Of a DNA stretch of 64,000 nt, positions 1-11,310 are shown piece by piece. Under the pieces are notes generated by a model. It was not told the DNA's origin. It did no database searches and worked only from the letters and a program-made list of their open reading frames with translations. Within the stretch, counting starts at the first letter, position 1. The number at the start of each line of letters is the position of its first letter. This DNA is from Magicicada septendecula. Its lineage: Eukaryota; Arthropoda; Insecta; Hemiptera; Cicadidae. The stretch spans positions 352,223,111 to 352,287,110 of the forward strand of contig CM068367.1 in NCBI GenBank assembly GCA_034769895.1. The letters are read 5' to 3'. A program made the position numbers and the translations under genes.

Positions 1-1708
1 AATTATAAACAATGGCAATATAAATAAGAAAAACGATAAATTAATATAAATCTAATAATACTGGAAAGGCAGTTTGAAAATAATAGACAAACCATAATAT
101 GGAAACTAATATAAACATACAATTATTATAAAACAGACACAAAACAAGTCAACAAGTAAACAAATCATTTATAACACAAAACAAAACATGTACAAGGGTA
201 AAATAATATGTAATCTGTATAAAATAAGAAAATATGGCCACCTACTACCTAGGCCTATGAAATGCCTAACTGTATAAAACCAATAACAACAAATTGTAAG
301 AAATTAACAATAATATTAGCAAATCAAAGGCAAGTAACTAGTCAATGATAATTAGTGGATCATATTAAGAGATAAATGTTAAATTAAGGACATAAAATAA
401 GAAAGAAATGTAATTAAATAATATCAACATGATTGTTCTAGCATTAATAAATAAGCAAACCGAGCTTTGTGGGATGTCAAAATGTTCTTTGAAAGAAATT
501 ACGAACAGTTGTGATAATATCTCACACTTAAATAAGAAGATCAAAGAATAATAGCAATCAGAAGATATTTAATCATTTTGAATAAAAATTCAAATATTCT
601 AACAATGGGCTTAAGTCTGTACAGCCAATCAGAATCAATCAGTTACCATGACAACTGAACGTTATGTATGAATATTCCGTTAGAAACTGTTAATTCCATA
701 GTGACGCTCAAGAGGAAGAGACGCCAAGCCGTAAATGGCCCAAATTTTATTTAAAACAGTCAAAAGTAACCAGATTTATTAAAGTGAAGAACCAACTTAC
801 CTGATGAGGACCTAATACATTCAACCTAGGCAACAGGCCAGATTAACAATTCCAAATTAATTAAATTCGACCAAGATAGACGGAAAAGACGCAAGACGTG
901 ATTGAATCCCAAGACGATTGAAGATTGAAGACCAACAACGATGACCCAACCTAATTCAACTGGATGACACTACACCTTAAGACAACTGATTGATAAGTAT
1001 TGCGAAGTTAACCGAATTTATGAAATAAATTCTCTTTAAAAATTTTCTCATAACACTTTGAACTCTCACTATAAACTGATGATATTATTTCTTTCAAAGA
1101 TTAATAAATAAAAAATATTTATGAATACCAAGTAACTGAATTATAACCTATGTATTAAACGAATAACACTGGCACACACTTTTAACACCACAGAGTTGAA
1201 TTTAATGTAAACCTATTTCATAATTAATTACCACAATTGTAAGGTGGTGTACTTTATTTAAATATCTTGTTCTAAACTTTTTATCGTACTTAAAAGAATT
1301 CATTGGCAATTTTATTGTGTATAAATAAGAAGACACGGCGTCCATCATGTCGTCAGATTAACTTATGCTGCCACCCTGCTCTCTGCTGAGTAAACAATTA
1401 ATTTATTGCCGAGGCTAAAAACTATTATATTAATCTCATTTGTACAACCATTATTGAAAATTAGTAAGCTATAAAGCCAAATAAATAAGTGTGAATCGTT
1501 ACTAGCTGTCCTGTAATTATTTCAAGTGTATTATGTATGTTGTGTTCTGTAGCAGTGAATAGAATTAGCCAACAACATTTTATGTTGGCAACACGTCCCC
1601 CCACCCAAGCGAAATTCGAGTTCCCGCCAGTCGGCGAATAATTTGAATCACTCATTACAGTACCGTAAATACAGAGATAGAATCTTTTAATTGTTTTTCT
1701 GCAAAACA
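1..1708 (+). mobile_element. Candidate long LTR of a retrotransposon, 5' boundary not seen
   Basis: An A-rich, noncoding block that ends in a promoter-and-junction arrangement typical of an LTR. A TATAAATA box lies at 1320-1327 and an initiator-like TCAGAT at 1353-1358, roughly 30 bases downstream. The block ends with CA at 1707-1708, followed after three bases by a TGGCGCC primer-binding-site-like sequence. No reading frame of substance is present. The start lies outside the window or is unrecognisable, and no second copy was found here, so it may be a solo or truncated LTR. The reading as an LTR is inference from signal order; a host promoter cannot be excluded. Confidence 0.4.
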
Positions 1709-1711
1709 ATT

Positions 1712-1729
1712 TGGCGCCTATCGGGAAGA
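1712..1729 (+). other. Primer-binding-site-like sequence
   Basis: TGGCGCCTATCGGGAAGA lies three bases after a CA dinucleotide. TGGCGCC is a common start of tRNA-primed primer-binding sites in LTR retroelements. Two further junctions with the same layout (CA, short spacer, TGGCG) occur at 11293 on plus and at 22292 on minus, the last bordering a proven LTR pair. Confidence 0.4.
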
Positions 1730-2933
1730 TAAAACTAGTGAGGAAGGACAGGTAAGGACTAACAGACTACACGAAGCGTTTGTAACACAGTGACGCATTC
1801 AACGTGCGACTTAATAAACGCACCGACAGGTCGAGATTTATTACAAAGAGACACCAACAAAGGTTTATTACAATGTGTACAAACGTTAGAATCAACATAC
1901 ATAACACGCATTGTACGTATTCATAATGTAGACCTATAGTTAAACGTTGTTTTGTTATGGACAAACCCCGCTAACTGAAAAATTTGGTATTCCAGCTACG
2001 AAACGAACAAACTAAAAAAAATACAACATTTAAAAAGGAATAAAAGAGGTGAACTCAATAAGATTTTTAAAATATTTATCACTTATTTAACTACGATACA
2101 AGCAAATTTAATTACGATATTTATGTTAACGCTAAAAAGGTATACTGTATGTGTTGACACAGCACCGTGTACCATACAAGCCGACATCATACAGTACATC
2201 AAGTGTAATGTTGATTACCCCCACTAATATCCCACCACCCCGCCGCACTAATCTTGCATTCTCTCTGTGTGGCAAAAAAGTTAATGCTTCCACCGTACTA
2301 ATAACATAAACTTCACTTTTTTGATTATTTTTTAAATTAAAACTTATGGTGGGAATGCATTGTCAGAAAAGGTTCTCGCGTACGCAGTGGAAGTTAATGG
2401 GAGACGAAGCCGAAAAAGAAAACTTACTTTACAAAAAATTTTGAAGTTGTTTTTACAAAATAAATGTTATTTTTACACTTAAACTTGTTATTTGGATTGG
2501 CAATGTATTAAACTGTATTACTAGGTGCGTGTATGAATTGTGAACTGTTTTTATCATGTCAACTTAAGTTTATACGTAAGTAAAAAGTAAAAACTGTACA
2601 TACGGTACTTGTGCCTATTGATATAGAACTGTTTCTCCACATAGCTCCACGCACCACACAGCTTTGTTATACCGTTCGCCTAGATGTTAAACTCTTTTTT
2701 TCATTCGTATTAACTCCCGATCATGTAAAGGATAAGTTGTAATCATACATTAATTAATTTTTGAAACATGTTATTTCTAAAACCGCTTGCCTTCTATAAC
2801 GTCTTTTTATTACGGAATCACGATCAACGTCCGTTAAACATTTATTAAACATTTAGACATAAATCAAAATTTTTATGAGACTAAAAATATCAAACTTTTT
2901 AAATGCTATAATTTGGTTAACTTTATGTTAGAC
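1730..2933. other. Unassigned AT-rich intergenic DNA
   Basis: No coding region, RNA gene or recognisable mobile element was seen. If the preceding block is a 5' LTR, the first part would be leader or internal sequence, but no gag-like frame follows. Confidence 0.5.
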
Positions 2934-3236
2934 GGGCATAATATTAATAATAACAATAATGATACTGACTCCTTTTTGAACCACCGAAGTAGTTTAGGAG
3001 TTAGATAAGGCCTCATGCGAGCCGTTTGGCATAGGCTACACACTATGTAGCGTGGCCACCAACCGTCCACTATTACCACCAGAATGTTATCCCAGGCATT
3101 CATTTCCACAGCATGAGTCGACCTGCGGGCTGAAAAACGCTCTTTGGTTTTTTTGGTGTGCCCGGGAATCAAACCGGGGACCTCTCTCTATTAAGAGGCA
3201 GTCACCATAACCACTGGTCTGGTTAAGCCAATTGCT
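2934..3236 (-). mobile_element. tRNA-derived SINE
   Basis: On the minus strand the element starts with a tRNA-like head at about 3236-3155. This has an A-box-like TGGCTTAACCAG and a B-box GGTTTGATTCC, which differs by one base from the GGTTCGANTCC consensus, followed by a CCGGG/CCCGG T-arm-like stem. A body of about 190 bases unrelated to tRNA follows and ends in an ATT/TTA-type simple tail near 2960-2935. This order (pol III head, body, short-repeat tail) is the standard SINE architecture. The anticodon region resembles a CTCTTAA loop but does not fold cleanly, so it is not a working tRNA gene. The 88-codon frame across it is incidental. Confidence 0.7.
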
Positions 3237-4636
3237 CGAAAAGTAGGAAGACATAAAGAGGGCAGAGGAATAGTTTAACAGGAAGAATGAACAGGATTCA
3301 AAACATCGCCTTAAAACAACGCCTTCAAAACATCTAAAAGGAGGTAGGACGATAGAGTTGATTAGAGGTGCAAAAAAATATCAACTTGTTTCAATGAAAA
3401 CAAAATTGAAGGCATGTAAAAAAAAGCCTGGAGGCAGAAGCCTCGGATAATAAGTCTTCGTAACTTGCGAGCCCGAGTAAAGATGGTGGGTTCTGTGGGA
3501 CTTCGGCCCTAACCTACTGGTCTAGTAAATCCCCAAAAAGAACCAAAATAAAGACCATTTTATGAGCTACACAAAAGATTTCAAGAATTTTCCAGGATAT
3601 TTGATACTTTTTAGGTTATTAGCAAGAACTAGTTTCTTACCTTTATGGACCTTCCAACAAGTTAGTGTGCTCGACTAACTAGACTTCTCGGATTCTTAAA
3701 ATATAAATGTCTGAGAGTCTCAATAACATATTGGCTGATTACCCAACTTTTTAAGTATATCATGATTTTTGCCTCTTTTCCTCAAACTACTACTGAATTA
3801 AAACCTCATTAATATATTATATACCAAGTTATTTTCCAACCGAGGTTAATAAAATAAAGCAAGCGATGTACTGCGAAATGAACACCATCTGTTATACACA
3901 CTAGACAACGTTTTAGCAAAAATTTCCAAGACAATTAAATATAAAGCATTACGTGAAACAGACTGAACTAAACCCTTTAATTTCTACATTAATTGTTTTT
4001 TACATAAATGTTATTTGTACTGGAATGCTGTATAGATGTTATATTTTGATCGTTGACATGTCTAATCAATCCCAGTTCGAAAAAACAGTTTGTTTAAATC
4101 AAATCTGAACACTGACTAGATTAATGTTAATACTACCTTCAAGAAGTGTAACACGTTTTCGCGGATTCCCCCAGTGGGAATCTATGAAAGATTAGATAAT
4201 TTTTTAAACATTAAAATAACTCGGAACCTAATTTTCTCTTAACGACAGAAATATAAATCACATTATTTCGATAAAAACACTCTGTCACTTTAATTTCTTT
4301 TTGCGGTTTGCTTTAAGATTTTTGTTGTAACTGTTTTTTCTACATTTTCTTCATTTTGTCAACATTAAACTTAAATTTCTCTTGATTCACTATGGAGACG
4401 TATATTCTTTAAGTGTAATATCAGTGTCATTATCATACATTAAAAAACGTTCTATTAACACAAATAGGAAAAATACGTAATATTTTAAAATCTGAAAGAC
4501 GTTAAATATATATTATAGTTGTTAAATTTAAATCATACCAATAATACTGCAGTAACATATAAGCACATACTGCATTTATAAGCACATAAATAACTACGTG
4601 TGGGGCCGCTTATGTAGAGGCAATTTTTACTGTTTT

Positions 4637-4639
<3 letters not shown>
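3237..4639. other. Unassigned AT-rich DNA
   Basis: No gene recognised. A slightly GC-richer patch at about 3425-3530 (paired gcctggaggc / agaagcctcgg words) looks repeat-derived but I cannot name it. The remainder is low-complexity AT-rich sequence. Confidence 0.5.

Positions 4640-4707
<68 letters not shown>
4640..4707. repeat. (CA)n microsatellite
   Basis: An uninterrupted CA array of about 34 units. It directly abuts the 3'-most remaining base of a minus-strand LINE fragment, so the array may have grown from or replaced part of that element. The Thr-His and Cys-Val frames across it are artefacts. Confidence 0.98.
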
Positions 4708-4843
4708 AATTCAGCCGATACTGGGCAATCCTATCGAGTATACTCAAAATATTCAATTCCTGTCGTATATCTTTTTTTCTTCTATCATCATGGAGAGTAT
4801 ATCCTGCCACGTGCCTGACAAATCTTATTTCGGCTGCTTAATA
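4707..4843 (-). pseudogene. LINE fragment (C-terminal region of a non-LTR retrotransposon protein)
   Basis: The minus strand reads without a stop through EIRFVRHVAGYTLHDD and then RQELNILSILDRIAQYRLNW. This arrangement (FLRHVAGYTL, then RQEL, then QYRLNW) is found downstream of the reverse transcriptase in insect non-LTR retrotransposons. The same segment with the same DNA words occurs at about 32745-32875 on the minus strand, so two copies of one LINE family are in the window. The fragment is about 45 residues, lacks the rest of the protein and stops at the CA array. Confidence 0.7.
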
Positions 4844-7673
4844 ATTAATTTATTAATTTTACTTTACAAATATTTTAATAAATAATACGTTAATAAATAT
4901 AAAATTTTATTAGTTTTTATTAAGTTGATGTTACTCTGTACTGTAATGTAATAACATGTTATTTTGTGAATAACACTGATATGGTATCTATATTAATTTA
5001 AATGGTAGGCCTATACGTTTTAACATTTATTATAAACGTAAACTGCTCTGACACTCGCATGGTAAAAATTAATTAATTAATAATTTTTTTAATGAATTTG
5101 TATCTAAACTTTAAATGTGTGTTGTTTTCAAATAAATATTGTAACGGTACATATCTTCATCGTACATTTAAAAACCACTATAAGGAATAAAACACTCATT
5201 AACTAACACAAGAATACCTAAGAGATGAATGATAAATGAATAACTGTGTACTAAATGTTATATCCGGTCCACGAACTAATTAAAATAATCAAATCAGCAA
5301 ATAAAGAATCGTAAACAATAATGAAGAAGAAAAATAGAAAACAACATAGTAATTTGATTAACCAAAATACCCAATAGATATGGTAAGTGAGAGGACAAAA
5401 CCAAATTATAATGACAATAAACACTAACCAGATACTGAAGATAATATGAATAAACACAAATAAAGCGATAAGCGAAGAAGAGTTAACAAAGATATTATAC
5501 AATGTGCCAATAAGTGTACCAAGAGAGAATGAAACAAATAAAGCAAGGAGTCTACAGAATTAAGAAACAGTAAAGAGACACAGACATGGACAAACTATTA
5601 CTAAAGACTCTTGACCATGACAAAAAACTTTATTCTAAGATGAAAATATAATTAATCAACAAATGAACACAATGAAATAAGATATTGGAATATAAAAATG
5701 AGTTAGTTATCACAGCAATAACAGAATACAATGCATACTTTTAATACAAGCAACCCCAATTAAAATAAATAAAAGAAAATCTGGTAATCACCAGTAAACA
5801 GGTAAAGATAATGTGAAAAAATAATAAATAATGGTTAACAAGAGCAAAAGTGTAAAATAATAACCTTAAAACATTGAGATCAGGGAGAAAAACAATGGGA
5901 ACCATTGTTGTCAGACAAGGGGGTCCCAAGTAACCTCAATTCTGGTACAAATCCACTTGTAATTAGAATAAACTAAGAGTAAAAATTGTAAAACTAGTTT
6001 AGGTTATACAATAATGAAAATAGACATTATAAAGACAAACCTAGTGATATGATTTAGTAATTAAAAGTGATATGTGTGGTGTTTAATGTAATTACACAGA
6101 CTGAAATTGGACAGAAATATGTACCCATTAAACACACTCAGAATTCCCACAATATTGTAAACCAGAAAAGAACAGTGACATAAAGGTGTACTGCAATATA
6201 TAATACTACTATTATAGTATAAAATAATGATAATGAAATATTAATTAAACCATAATTATGAAAAATTAAGGTAACTGTCTGACTACACTAGATGCAAGAA
6301 GTATTAGTGAATTATTCACAATCTCACATATAATAATGGGAGACTAACCATTATAAAACACTCTTTAGACTATAAAGACCATTTGTACACAAAAGAACCA
6401 CTTAAAATTAAGAATATCATTAACCATGAACCAAATCATAATGACATATGGCATACTAAAACTATGAATAATAAAGAAAACTAAAAACAAGGAATTAATT
6501 ATATTTGAAGAAAAGCTGAGATATCCAGAAGTTGTAATGGACATCTCAGAATGACTATATCACAGTAAAAAATAGACAGAGCAAATTATTTAAATAAAAA
6601 AGAGTGAATAAAATTAACTATGATCTAGGCCAAAGAAAGCATCGACCAAATATTGTAATTTTATTAATTTTAGACAATTATTGTAGCAGAGATTATCATA
6701 AAAGGACTTGAGAGGAACCATATGGTTGAAATGTAATCACCATTTGTTCAATTTCCATAATTAAACATGTAAAATCATAAGAAATATGTAATAGTCGTAA
6801 GTGAAAAACATTAACTTTTTAATTAAGACACCCACATATGTCTTGTGAGGACTTATTTTAAAGAACAAATCAATTTTAATAACATGGTGAGGCTATATTA
6901 AGTATTACTATTAACGCAAGGACGTTAAACCAATTTTAAAGATATTCTGTTTATTTTGGGCAAAACGAGAGCGTCGTAACGGTACTCTCCACCTCAAAGT
7001 CATTAACAATTTTAGACAAATTAATTACTCTGCCGAGAGAGTGACCTCGCTCTAAGGAACAGCAGCAATCTCTAAACCAATGAAATCGATCAAAATAGAC
7101 AGGGGGTACTCCCAAAATTGGAACAGCGAAGAGGAGCAAATTTCTTCGCACTTCATATCTGGCGAGCGAAGCAGTACGACTGCCGTTTTTCTGTGCGTGA
7201 TTAAGTCGAATTCGGAATCAAATCAGCTGTGCGAGTATAAATGTAAACATTTTGGTCAACCTAACCAAAAATTTTTAAGAGGCGAGTTCAACGAAAAAAC
7301 GCATATACAATAGCGAATCATAATTGCAGAGTGTATAATAAGCTGCAATATAGTGAATTACAGGAAGTATGGTGTTTAATTATACTTATTGAATGTTAAC
7401 TTGGAAACAGAAATTTTATGATTTTGACATTGAAACATGGAAGCAACCATGAAATCTCATAGAGTTTAAACGTGAATAAAGAAATTAATTGACATTAATT
7501 CACGAACATTAATGAACATTATATGAATTTTATTTTATAGAAAAATAAATATTTTTCTACCTACCTTATGAAGTTTACCCAAATTAGTGAAATGGACAAT
7601 GAGTTAATATGAACTCGAGTATAAGTTATCTAACCTTATGATTATGATTGTTCCAATTCATAAACAATAATTG
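4844..7673. other. Noncoding AT-rich DNA with a long A-rich plus strand
   Basis: Nothing coding is convincing. From about 5250 to 6950 the plus strand is conspicuously rich in A, much like 1-1200 and 36900-39300, which could mean shared ancestry or only shared base bias. Frames of 60-83 codons on the minus strand here are hydrophobic, low-complexity readings of this T-rich strand and are not believable proteins. Confidence 0.5.
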
Positions 7674-7831
7674 AATATTTGGTAATTGTTTACGATACTA
7701 CGTAAGTTCAAATTGCGGCGAAATATTTCTTTTCCTATTCTTCTATACTATATAAACACGAAAAAAATAATTTCAAACGGCGGTCGAACGTATTTACGGA
7801 GAAAAAAAATTAAATAATTACTCACATAAGA
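7674..7831 (+). repeat. Left terminal inverted repeat of the Merlin element
   Basis: This segment is the reverse complement of 10212-10369 with scattered mismatches. Shared words include TTTACGATACTACGTAA, AAATATTTCTTTTCC-like and GGTCGAACxTATTTACGGAGAA. Its inner part is also repeated in direct orientation at about 9943-10053. Confidence 0.85.
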
Positions 7832-7964
7832 ACGGTTGCAACAGCCGGTGAACGCCATTTTCAGACTACGTAATGTCTTGATGTAATGTTTACACCGGTA
7901 CAACGGCGCGTGACGTCACCGCTTGCACATCAGCTGTCACTCCAAATTGGACTTTGGGATGTAT

Positions 7965-8580
7965 ATAATTCTTGCAAAAATGAAGGCGAACCATTTTCCA
8001 AACATTTACAAGCGAGTTGGATGAAAAGCGAGTTGAGCCGATACCTGCCGGTTAGGTTCGGAGAGGCGGCCCAAAGGGCCGCGGGATATAGTTTATTGTT
8101 CCAGATAATTCTTGCAAAAATTAAGGCGAACCATTTTCCAAACATTCACAAGCGAGTTGGATGAAAAGCGAGTTGAGCCGATACCTGCCGGTTAGGTTCG
8201 GATAGGCGGCCCGAAGGGCCGCGGGATATAGTTCATTGTTCCAGATAATTCTTGCGAAAATTAAGCCGAACCATTCTCCAAACATTTACAAGCGAGTTGG
8301 ATGAAAAGCGAGTTGAGCCGATACCTGCCGGTTAGGTTCGGATGGGCGGCCCGAAGGGCCACGGGATATAGTTCATTGTTCCAGATAATTCTTGCAAAAA
8401 TTAAAGCGAACCATTTTCCAAACATTTACAAGCGAGTTGGTTGAAAAGCGAGTTGAGCCGATACCTGCCGGTTAGGTTCGGAAGGGCGGCCCGAAGGGCC
8501 GCGGGATATAGTTCATTGTCCCGGTACCTGCCGGTTAGGTTCGGAGGGGCGGCCCGAAGATAATTCTTGCGAAAATTGGG
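7965..8580 (+). repeat. 140-bp tandem repeat (four units plus a partial) with a GC hairpin
   Basis: Units begin with ATAATTCTTGC at 7965, 8105, 8245 and 8385, an exact 140-bp period, with a truncated copy at about 8521-8580. Every unit contains GATACCTGCCGGTTAGGTTCGG followed by a GC-rich inverted repeat. The version GCGGCCCGAAGGGCCGC gives a 7-bp stem and a GAA loop; the first unit has AAA in the loop and the third a stem mismatch. The array lies between the left terminal repeat and the transposase. It breaks the AT-rich background sharply. The 60-90 codon frames through it are repeat translations. Confidence 0.9.
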
Positions 8581-8904
8581 CTGTATTGCTGAAATCCGGA
8601 CAAAACTTACCAAAGGCTGATGTAATGCTGGCTTATGGTTGGTGCTTAGACAACAATCAACGGCTGGGTTTAAAATTTTGTAATCTCTTATTTCTAATTG
8701 GTATTTCTAATTATTAATATTGTGTACTGTTGCCGCGTTAGGTAGTCTGGTGCGTGGATGTTTTTGTGATTTTTAGTGCTTTAGTTTGTGTTTGTGTTTT
8801 ATTTATGTGTTATTAATTATGGTTTAATTATTTCTGTTTAGGGTTATTTACTATACCTGTAACATTGTCAATTTGGTGTGATACCTAACATTTTTATCCA
8901 CACA

Positions 8905-9837
8905 ATGGCCTGCTCAGCTATTCCTTGCGAGAAGAAGCCAGACGAATGCATTCGGATGAGTGAATCCGAGGTTATTGACTTTTTAATAGCCCACGAAGTT
9001 ATTAAAGGGTCAATAAATTGTCCTTCGTGTGGCTCCTTGCTTGAATTGAATAGACAGACATTATTATTTCGGTGTCAGAATTTGCGAGAAGTGGTAGCTA
9101 AAAAAAAAAAAAAGGAGGTGTAACATCACGTATTCCGCACGAAAAGGGAGTTTCCTTTCGAATACCCGCCATCCTGTCTCAACCTACTTCAACCTGGTCT
9201 GCCATTTCCTACATACCAAACCGCCTCGCCAACGCTTTCTCATGTGGAACTGTGGTGTGACCTCCCGCTTCATCGTCGACTGGTACAGTTTTTGTCGGGA
9301 GGTATTTGTTTTCGACGCCCAGCGCTCCTCAGCCAAACTGGGGGGCCCTGGAAAGACTGTAGAAGTCGACGAGGCCAAATTTGGACGCCGGAAGTATAAT
9401 CGGGGCAGGCTCATTAAAGGGCAGTGGGTGTTCGGGGGGGGGTGGAACGCGGTTCTGGAAAGTGTTTTATGGTACCGGTGGAGCGCCGGGATTCCACTAC
9501 TCTGCTCGAGATCATTGAGGAGTGGATTCTTCCAGGCACAACTATCATGAGCGATTGCTGGAAATCATATGATTGCCTGGAAGAAGCGGGGTTCATTCAC
9601 CACCGTGTGAATCACCAGCTAAACTTCGTGGACCCCGCAACCGGCGCTCATACTAACACCGTGGAGAGGGCATGGATAGAAGTCCGCCATGGTATCCCAC
9701 GATTCGGGCGGAGAGAAGATCATTTCGTTGGATACCTGGCGGAATTCATGTTCAAGCGCCGGTACTCGCTATACGACGGCCATCGCGTGCACGCCTTTTT
9801 CAGAGCCGCAGCGGAGTTGTATCCCCCGGCACACTAA
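8905..9837 (+). pseudogene. Merlin/IS1595-family transposase, frameshifted
   Basis: DDE-type transposase relic. The ATG at 8905 opens an N-terminal part with a zinc-ribbon CPSCG ... FRC at about residues 36-53. A run of 14 A at 9100-9113 then shifts the frame into a stop. Family similarity resumes with VDWYSFCREVF and GGPGKTVEVDEAKFGRRKY, which holds the first catalytic Asp. A run of nine G at 9434-9442 shifts the frame again; seven or ten would keep it. The last part carries TIMSDCWKSYDCL (second Asp) and GAHTNTVERAW (catalytic Glu), ending at 9837. All three catalytic positions are present, so loss of function is attributable to the homopolymer shifts. Two homopolymer errors in one gene could also be assembly errors. 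Confidence 0.85.
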
Positions 9838-9884
9838 GGTAAGGTTTTCATCTTTTCATAATTATATGCATGGATTCCATGTCG

Positions 9885-9886
<2 letters not shown>

Positions 9887-9922
<36 letters not shown>

Positions 9923-9937
9923 ATGTGTGCGTGTGTG
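9887..9937. repeat. (GT)n microsatellite
   Basis: Pure GT from 9887 to about 9916, then interrupted GT/GC/AT units. It sits just after the transposase and just before the internal copy of the terminal repeat, marking the join between them. Confidence 0.95.
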
Positions 9938-9942
9938 AAATA

Positions 9943-10053
9943 TTCAAATTGCTGTGAAATATTTCTTTTCCTATTCTTCTATACTATATAAACACGAGAA
10001 AAATAATTTTCAACGGCGGTCGAACCTATTTACGGAGAACAAAATTAAATAAT
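9943..10053 (+). repeat. Internal direct copy of the Merlin left terminal repeat
   Basis: From AAATATTC/AAATTGC onwards this matches 7705-7815 almost base for base, including ATATTTCTTTTCCTATTCTTC and GGCGGTCGAACCTATTTACGG. It lacks the outermost 30 or so bases. With the right terminal repeat at 10212-10369 it forms an inner inverted pair about 430 bases long, which looks like a MITE-sized derivative embedded at the right end of the larger element. Confidence 0.85.
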
Positions 10054-10211
10054 TTATCCCGTAAGACGGCAAAAAACGGCGCGTTATTTGCCGCGTGAAC
10101 TTAGGAAGTACAGCGCCGAGTACTCCGCGCAATGACGTCATAACTCGTCATTCGCTGTGTATCCGTGCGCCGTTGCTGAGTTAACATGGCGGTCATTCAT
10201 TTTACATGCGT

Positions 10212-10369
10212 GCTTATGGGAGTAATTATTTAATTTTTTTTCTCCGTGAATAGGTTCGGCCGCCGTTTAAAATTATTTTTCTCGTGTTTATATAGTGTAG
10301 AAGAATAGGAAAAAAAATATTTCACCGCAATTTGGGGTTACGTAGTATCGTAAATAATTACCGAATATT
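10212..10369 (-). repeat. Right terminal inverted repeat of the Merlin element
   Basis: Reverse complement of 7674-7831. It ends with TAATTACCGAATATT; the flank ttaactaacg shows no obvious match to the left flank acaataattg. Confidence 0.85.
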
Positions 10370-11289
10370 TTAACTAACGCTATTTAAGCAATATACAGTA
10401 ATTGTTTACCGAACCAGAGTTCCGCATTCAATAGACATGATAATTTATAACGAACTTTAAATGAATTTATAATTACAATTATTTATGTATTTTGGTTACG
10501 TATAGGTTAAGGAGCTACATGATAATTTTGAATAGATAATACTTCGTATCAACTCAGCATGACTGAAGTAACTTTAATGTTGACGATAGTCGAATTCATA
10601 ATTCTATGTTAATAATTTTAAAAAACTTTTAATGTAATTTTGTTTATACAAATCAGTTCCAACTACACAGTTTATACAGTAGTGCAGATATTTTCTATTA
10701 TGTATCTTGCAGTCTCAAAGGAACCACGAAGAATTTGTAAACCTAATGAACAAGATTCAAGGTTATATTTTAAATTTATTTTAAACCAAACTAGTTTAAT
10801 TACCCTGAGATTAAGCATTAATGAGCAATAATGTCAGTGACTAACGAGGCAAATAGCCAGTAATAAATATCAATTAATAAATTCCAATTTTATTAAAAAT
10901 GTTAATAAAATCAAATTTTGTAACAGAAAAAGAATTGACGACTTTCATTTAATAGACAATACTGATACGAGTGAGATTACCATTAGTACTTCCACAGGTG
11001 GCACCATTTGACTCTGATATATTCGAATCGAGTTATCTATTCACTTGTTAACGTGATTATTAACTAACTAGATCTACGAACTCAGTAAGTACATGGTGAG
11101 TACATAACTTGTGTTTATTTCAGCAACATTAGAATCTGCGGCGGATTACACCTATCCACGTGCGCCGGCGAGGGAGTCAACCCGAACAACTCGTCATCAG
11201 ACTGTTTTATTACACATTATTAAATCACTTTTACAAAATTAACTAATTCGAATAATTAAATATGAATGAGCAGAATCTACACACCGACA
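10370..11289 (+). mobile_element. Possible LTR remnant upstream of a PBS-like site
   Basis: AT-rich noncoding DNA with a GC-richer stretch at 11135-11210 that includes an initiator-like TCATCAGAC at 11200. It ends at CA (11288-11289) three bases before TGGCGATCCCAACG. There is no clear TATA box, no second copy and no defined start. It is called only on its 3' junction. Confidence 0.25.
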
Positions 11290-11292
11290 AAT

Positions 11293-11310
11293 TGGCGATC
11301 CCAACGCGAG
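11293..11310 (+). other. Primer-binding-site-like sequence
   Basis: TGGCGATCCCAACGCGAG, three bases after CA. It shares TGGCGA-CCCAAC with the primer-binding site of the complete LTR element at 22292 (minus), so both could use the same priming tRNA. Confidence 0.4.

Larger units (their letters stand above)
7674..10369 (+). mobile_element. Merlin-type (IS1016-related) DNA transposon, inactivated
   Basis: A 2.7-kb element bounded by long terminal inverted repeats, about 158 bases each, whose outer ends read AATATT(T/C)GGTAATT(G/A)TTTACG. It contains a 140-bp tandem repeat, a single plus-strand transposase reading frame of the Merlin/IS1595 type, and an additional internal copy of the left repeat. 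Merlin elements normally make 8-9 bp target duplications; I could not see a convincing one here. Homopolymer frameshifts in the transposase indicate it no longer encodes an active enzyme. Confidence 0.8.

Noticed and set aside
3155-3236. Functional tRNA-Lys gene
   Set aside because: A and B boxes are present, but the cloverleaf is not sound, the B box has a mismatch and a SINE body follows.
5251-5929. Nuclear copy of mitochondrial DNA (hydrophobic frames, one with GGDP)
   Set aside because: Beyond a four-residue match to cytochrome oxidase I nothing aligned, even allowing TGA as Trp; base bias explains the hydrophobicity.
7886-8613. Frames of 70-92 codons with repeated peptides
   Set aside because: They are translations of the 140-bp tandem repeat in both strands and are not independently supported.
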